Shown here: one piece after another, positions 58,701 through 64,000 of the stretch | Layout: each line of letters opens with the position of its first letter | Position numbering within the stretch: the stretch's first letter is position 1 | Assembly: GCA_033063855.1 (NCBI GenBank) | Contig: CP093831.1 | Span: forward strand, 24,242,001-24,306,000 | DNA: 64,000 nucleotides | Direction: 5' to 3' | From: Smittia aterrima | Taxonomy: Eukaryota > Arthropoda > Insecta > Diptera > Chironomidae | The notes under the pieces: model-generated | What the model was told of the DNA's origin: nothing | The model's input: the letters and a program-made list of their open reading frames with translations, nothing else | The model's database searches: none | Position numbers and translations under genes: made by a program

Positions 58701-60492
58701 ACAAATTTTCTCAGCATTTACGTCGCGGAATTTCTCGTGTTTTCTATGGGCAGTGAAATGGCGACAAGCGAATGTACACAAGAATGTAAATCATTATTTT
58801 TCTTCTTTCGAGAGTCTCAAAATAGATCAGAAGACACTTGTGAAGGTTTAGTCGATTCGTTGATTCATGAGATGTAATATTTCGCGTCATCGTCATACGA
58901 AATAATCTATCAACACTCGTCAACCAACACACGCACAAAATTCTCTCTGTAAAATTATTTGTTGCGTTCGCTCTCACTTTCAAATTTATGTTTCATGAAA
59001 TTGAATGCTCTAGGAAACATCTAAAAATTGTTATTCTTCTTCCTCGTTTTCTCGATCGAGTTCTTCTCTTAATGTTTCACAATCTTTTTTAATTGAATCC
59101 CATCCAAGGTGCAAGCCTCTGCTCGTTGTTGTTGCTTCTAAAGCTTCGGTTGTTTGAGCGGGAATCACGAGAAAAAAACAACAAACCAGAAGGCAAGCAC
59201 TTGCCGAAGTGAATAAAGCAAATCAGTCGTTTGTGTAGTTTTGTAACGAGCGGATGCAGATTCGTTTCATCGGACAGACAAACCTTTTTATTGTTTTTGT
59301 TACCTCAAAGTAAATTTCGTCTAGTTCTTATCAGAGTTTTCGTGGATCCACGTTTAATTAAAAACAAATAAAATCAGTGTAAGTTAAAGCTACGGGTTGG
59401 CCTTCGTGTAACCTAATCCACTCGAGCGTATAATTAGCGTGTCTCGTATCGTGCGAGTAATAATGAAAATTGTAAAATCTGTTAAACTTCCTAATCATTT
59501 GAGATTTAAGTGATGTCGACGTTTTGAATGAATTGTACAAATTTAAATCTCGCGGACCAAAGTTCACTTTTATTTTGTTTTCATCGCGAATTGTCCACAC
59601 TCTTCCGAAGATTAAAAGTTGCTAATTCATTTCTGTTCTCATGTGATGCGAAAACTTCCATCGCATTTTCATTGCGACAGCGATGATGAGAGGACAAGAA
59701 GAAGAATCAAAGAGTTTGGTTTCGCGTTTGTTTTGCGAGAGAGTTTATCGAACTGCAAAATGATTCTTATCCATTCAAAGCGGCGTTGAAATGCACGAAA
59801 GGTTTTTGATCGCGTAAAATTTGATATTTTGACTTGCCAGACGAGTTCGACGGTTTTCTGTGCAATTCTAAGAATAGAACTCGTCTAACAATTTACAAAT
59901 GTAGGCCAATTAGCCGCCAAGGTTGCGGCAGTCTTTTTTCTTCACGGAACTAAATGGAGATCGAGAGCAATAAATATTTTATGACTTTAGTTTCTCAATC
60001 AATTTCTCTCGTCAAAACATTTGCGCTAACCTTTCTGAAAGATCGTCACGCTTATCTCAGCTTTCGCATGTAATTTGTAGCATGTCTAATAAATCTCAAG
60101 GTTGATATGGTCCAAAGAACGTTTTCTGTGTTTATTTTTGTTTCAAGATGATTATGACACTTGAAAGTAATTTACGATCGAAGGTGTGTGCGATTGAAGA
60201 TAAGACGCAAGATTTTTTTTTCTTTTTGCAAATCATAAACAATCATCCTCGCACCGCGTCTGAGGGGAAAGCAGCAACACATGCTACACGAATCGAAAGT
60301 GTCTGCGATGCTGATGAATAAACAGAAATAGCCTCGTCGAGTTTGATTGAAAGCGAAGCCAAAAATTTCACGCTGGACTTTGAACCATTTCCCCATAAAA
60401 GCTATCGACGTCGTCGCGAGAGATAACTTTAAATTTTTATTATTTTATTTGAATCTTCCGTTCATTCAGGTTTCGTATCTCGAAGAAGAGAG
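52709..60492. other. 7.8 kb without recognisable genes
   Basis: Between the eag start and the acyl-CoA synthetase start (divergent). The longest open frame (57464-57964, plus) is low complexity (runs of F, K, R) and unlikely to be coding. No transposon ends, tRNA or rRNA are recognised. It probably contains the 5' UTR exons, promoter and regulatory elements of eag. Sequence is rich in A/T homopolymers and short purine-rich runs. Confidence 0.4.
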
Positions 60493-62894
60493 ATGTTTGG
60501 TTGTGCTATTAAAACGGTTTTGCGTAGAAAGTGCTTGGACGCAACAGCGAGAAGTCAGAAAACTTTAACCAGAACAATTCTTACGTCCAGTGCTTCATTT
60601 TACAAGCATCGACTAGCTGATAACGACAACGATATTATAGTTTATTCCCCGCTGCCCTCATTGAACTATCCAGAATGTACCATTGACCAATATGTTTGGA
60701 ACGATATCAACAAGTGGAGCAGCAAAACCGCTCTGGTAAGTGAAAGGAAAAAATGTTTTTGCGAGTGAAAAAATTTGCATAGTTTCAACGTTTTTATTTA
60801 TTCACAAAGGTTGATGGCATAACGGAGCGAAGCGTAACTTATGGTAAACTGCGAGACCGCTGTAGAGCCTTGGCAATTCGTTTGCAGTCGGTTTTTCTTC
60901 TGAATCATGGAGAGACAATCGCTGTCTGCCTTCCGAACTCAATTGAATTCCCCCTGGTGACTTTGGCCGGCAACGAAGCTGGAGTTGTCGTCACAACTGT
61001 GAATCCAATTTACACAGCTGGTAAGTCAATTAAAATCAATTGGGATTTTACGTGATTAACTCATGAGAATGAAAGTCCAATAAGCCGTGAATGTTATCAA
61101 CGACAGAGTATCGCCAATTACTTATAAAGTCGAGCAGATTTTACGCGACGTTATTTTAGTTTGTTTCAATTGATAAGATAAGTGTGCTCATTGAATTCGC
61201 GTGAAGTCTTTTCGGCTCGAAGTGGCGCACAAGAGATAAGCGAATCTGGTTCGATCAAGTTCTTTTTTCTTTCGCAATTCGTTATCGGTTAATTGAGCAA
61301 TTTTAAATAGATAAACGACTAGACTTTGAAAATGCGCTGATTCATTCTATTTATTTTTATTTCGCAGAGGAAATATCGCGGCAACTGAACAACAGCGAAG
61401 CTAAAATTGTTTTCTGCCTCGCGAGCAATGCTAAAGTCATTCAAGAGGCTGTTGAATTGACCAAGCGACCTATTAAGATTGTTTATGTCAGAGAGACACA
61501 AGGAGAGCCGCTGCCATCAGGCGGAATTGATCTCGATGATCTCACGAGAACCAACGGTGATAATTCTTTTACGACTTTATTGCAAGCTTCTCATTAACAA
61601 AGAAATTAATTCATTTAACAGGAGTCGACTTCAGCAGCTTGAAAAGTTATGTGAGAAGCGCTGACGAGATTGCGATGCTTCCGTATTCAAGGTAACTTGT
61701 CTCTCATTCATTTCTCGTCCTGTTGATTCATTCGTTTCTCCTTTCCTTCTTTTCGTTTCACAGCGGAACAACAGGTCTCTCGAAAGGTGTCAAGCTTTCC
61801 CATAAGAACATCATCTCAAACAGCATGATGATAAACTCAGACACCGGCAACGGTTGTTTAACACATCCCGCGATTGGTAACCATCAGGATTGTTTGCCTT
61901 GTGTTTTACCTTTCTTCCACATCTACGGCTTAACTTGTACGCTCTTATCAAAGTTGGCTCATGGTTGTAAGCTCGTGACGTTGCCAAAATTCACACCTGA
62001 CAGTTATTTGAGTGTTCTCGAGAAGCACAGCAGTACAGTTCTTTATCTCGTGCCGCCAATCAGTGAGTAGCTCATCTCTTATCGAATCTGATAACATTTT
62101 TTTAAACGATATCTCTTGTTACAGTAATCTTCATGAGCAACTACGACAAAGTGGAACCGAAACACACAAAATCCATCAAATATGTGATGTCAGGTGCTGC
62201 TCCCTTAGGACAAACTGATGCCGAAAGATTCAATCTCATTGCTCCAAACGCAAGCTTCTTCCAAGGTTACGGTTTGACAGAAGCTTCTCCAGTTGTTCTC
62301 ATGTCATCGCTCGGCTCATTAAACTACTCAAGCGTTGGTTATCCAACTCCAGACACAGAAGCAAAGATTGTCGCATTGAATGATGAGCAGATGAGAGGAG
62401 TTGGACCAAATGTTTCCGGCGAATTGTGGGTGCGAGGTCCTCAGATAATGAGAGGTTACCACAAGAACGATGCAGCCACGGCAGACACAATCACATCAGA
62501 TGGATGGTTGAAAACTGGAGACATTGGACACTACGACGAGAATCACGAGTTCTACATCACTGATCGATTGAAGGAGCTGATAAAAGTGAAAGGCTTCCAG
62601 GTACCACCAGCTGAACTTGAAGAGATCTTACGAGATCATCCTGACATTTCCGACGCAGCTGTTATTGGCATTCCACATCATAACTCTGGCGAGTTGCCAA
62701 GAGCTTACGTCGTCAGAAAGAATCCGAATATTTCTGAACAAGATATTAAAGATTACGTCGCAAAGAAAGTGGCGGAATATAAACGACTCGACGGGGGCGT
62801 TGAGTTCATTGAAGCAATTCCCAAGAACGCAACTGGAAAAATCCTCAGACGTGAACTCAAAACAAAGTTCGAGAACGACAACTTATCAAATTAA
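60493..62894 (+). CDS. Acyl-CoA synthetase, 4-coumarate-CoA ligase/luciferase-like
   Basis: Exons 60493-60735, 60810-61020, 61368-61556, 61622-61691, 61764-62062, 62125-62894; 593 residues. It belongs to the adenylate-forming (ANL) superfamily, which activates carboxylic acids to acyl-AMP and then acyl-CoA. Motifs: P-loop YSSGTTGLSKGVKLSHKN (broken by an intron after YSS), YGLTEASP, GWLKTGDIGHYDENHEFYIT, DRLKELIKVKGFQVPPAELE and the catalytic Lys in PKNATGKILRREL. The N-terminal 40 residues are basic and hydroxylated without acidic residues early (MFGCAIKTVLRRKCLDATAR), suggesting mitochondrial import. There is no C-terminal SKL peroxisomal signal (ends NLSN). It resembles the Drosophila fatty-acyl-CoA synthetase pudgy, but I would not assign orthology without a tree. 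Confidence 0.92.
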
Positions 62895-63299
62895 AATTAC
62901 TCATCTCTTGTTAAGATGTTTAAAGTGATACAATTTAGAAATTGTTTATTGGTGCATGTTAGTTTATCTTTAGAAGAATCCTCTGACTAAACTTATTAGA
63001 TAAGTCGATCGTACACACTCAGGATAGAATTGTAAAGGAACATAATTTATGTTGTAAAAGTTGTTTTGCAGTTTTATCCTTTTTTTTTCTTTTAATTACT
63101 TACACGAATAATTGTTAAAGCATTCACCAGAATAAAAAACTAGTTTAAATATATTTTACAGATTTTTTATATTTTTTAAAATGAGATAAAGGAAATGTAC
63201 AAATAATCGGAAATATCAGTTCAAGAAAGTTTTCATTTTTATTAAAAAATTATCGAAATAATCAAAAAGAGTAGCAAATAGTTCTTCAAGGTGAAAACT
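62895..63299. other. Intergenic
   Basis: AT-rich spacer between convergent genes. It holds the 3' end of the acyl-CoA synthetase transcript (AATAAA near 63131). Nothing else seen. Confidence 0.4.
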
Positions 63300-64000
63300 T
63301 CAGTCCAAATCTACAAATGCATTGACGAAAATCCCTGGCACGCAAGAATTTCGGCAATCATTATTTTCGTCATATTCTTTTATTTTACAATAGATATGCC
63401 TCGCTCGAATATTTTGAAATTTGAGTATAATATTCTGCGAACCACAAATCTCTTGGACATCTTTTTGATTCTCTTCGTTAACTCGAATGTGCAAGGATCC
63501 AATCATTTTCAATTTACTCAAAATACTTCTCAAAGTTGTTGGGTCAATAAAAGTGAATTTGTCGCAAAAGCTTTCAAGATTTGGGAGATGCTCGGCGAGT
63601 ATTTCATCGATTGGATAAGAGCTCAACTGGGAGATTCGCGGAGTATCGAGCGAGAGATGACGAATCATTGGATGACGATCCATAAATTCTTTAAGGCATT
63701 CAAAGTTTGTTAAAGATTCTTCTTGACTATAACATAAAAGGTAATTTCTCCATTTCTCTCCAAATGTATAATTTTGTTTAATATAAGTGTTAGACAATTC
63801 ACATATACAGTTATCCAAAACCTCCGATGGCCTCTCTCTACTGCGATACTTCACTGTTGTGAGATTCTTTGATGTAACTTGAATTTCTATCAAGTCAGAA
63901 GTTTTCGATTCAAATGAAAGTGATTCCAAATGTTTAAACGATGAAATCAGTCTCAGTTCTTCTTTGTTCAAACAATAATCGAGACACAAAATTGTCAAGT
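63300..64000 (-). CDS. F-box/LRR paralogue, 3' part, runs off the window
   Basis: The C-terminal 232 or so residues of a second F-box/LRR protein; the F-box itself lies right of the window. It is nearly identical over long stretches to the gene at 4924-6495 (LCLDYCLNKEELRLISSF, LIEIQVTSKNLTTVKYRSRE) but differs after RPSE and again in the region before the conserved FMDRHPMIRHLSLDTP. It continues about 60 residues beyond the truncated end of that copy: TTLRSILSKLKMIGSLHIRV through to FVNAFVDLD. This longer end is likely ancestral. The location 57 kb away with opposite-end placement suggests that the F-box family brackets this block. Confidence 0.8.
   Translation of the reverse strand, partial: LTILCLDYCLNKEELRLISSFKHLESLSFESKTSDLIEIQVTSKNLTTVKYRSRERPSEVLDNCICELSNTYIKQNYTFGEKWRNYLLCYSQEESLTNFECLKEFMDRHPMIRHLSLDTPRISQLSSYPIDEILAEHLPNLESFCDKFTFIDPTTLRSILSKLKMIGSLHIRVNEENQKDVQEICGSQNIILKFQNIRARHIYCKIKEYDENNDCRNSCVPGIFVNAFVDLD

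Overview
The window is eukaryotic nuclear DNA from an arthropod, very probably a dipteran insect. The genes are split by short GT-AG introns (mostly 50-100 bp), the DNA is AT-rich, AATAAA signals follow stop codons, and the recognisable proteins match insect families: eag potassium channel, tryptophan 2,3-dioxygenase (vermilion), XRN1 (pacman), PIG-V, DHX34, mRpL34, an NR2E nuclear receptor and an ionotropic receptor. Gene density is high over 1-43 kb. A compact nematoceran genome (midge-like) is my inference, not something the sequence proves.

Layout. 0-6.5 kb and the right edge (63.3-64 kb) are an accessory, duplicating landscape of MATH/BTB (TDPOZ-type) genes and F-box/LRR genes. A convergent TDPOZ to F-box pair appears duplicated, with decayed pieces between the copies. 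6.9-17.5 kb holds conserved genes: mRpL34, XRN1 and a GALNT-type glycosyltransferase (head-to-head with XRN1 over 180 bp), then an NR2E nuclear receptor. 17.8-27.6 kb is a cluster of small secreted proteins. Four of them share a signal-peptide exon ending in Pro followed by a phase-1 intron, and three carry an unusual CX4C-X(4-6)-CX4C cysteine motif. Embedded there is a membrane-anchored thioredoxin-fold protein with two candidate first exons. 27.8-32.1 kb is a module of two secreted LRR paralogues flanking an ionotropic receptor, with an inverted relic of the LRR gene 5' end.

32.8-40.5 kb is a same-strand run of PIG-V, DHX34, a one-pass membrane micro-protein and TDO. The TDO gene converges on a C1A cysteine peptidase (40.6-41.7 kb) with predicted overlapping 3' ends. 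43.5-52.7 kb is the complete 15-exon eag gene on the minus strand, including a 3.9 kb intron. About 7.8 kb without recognisable genes follows, in strong contrast to the rest. 60.5-62.9 kb is an acyl-CoA synthetase (4CL-like).

The most interesting candidates are the CX4C secreted-peptide cluster (17.8-24.0 kb), the co-duplicated pair of two different ubiquitin-ligase receptor genes, and the duplicated first exon of the thioredoxin-fold gene. All exon boundaries below were derived by hand from splice consensus, reading-frame phase and family similarity. No alignment or transcript data were available.
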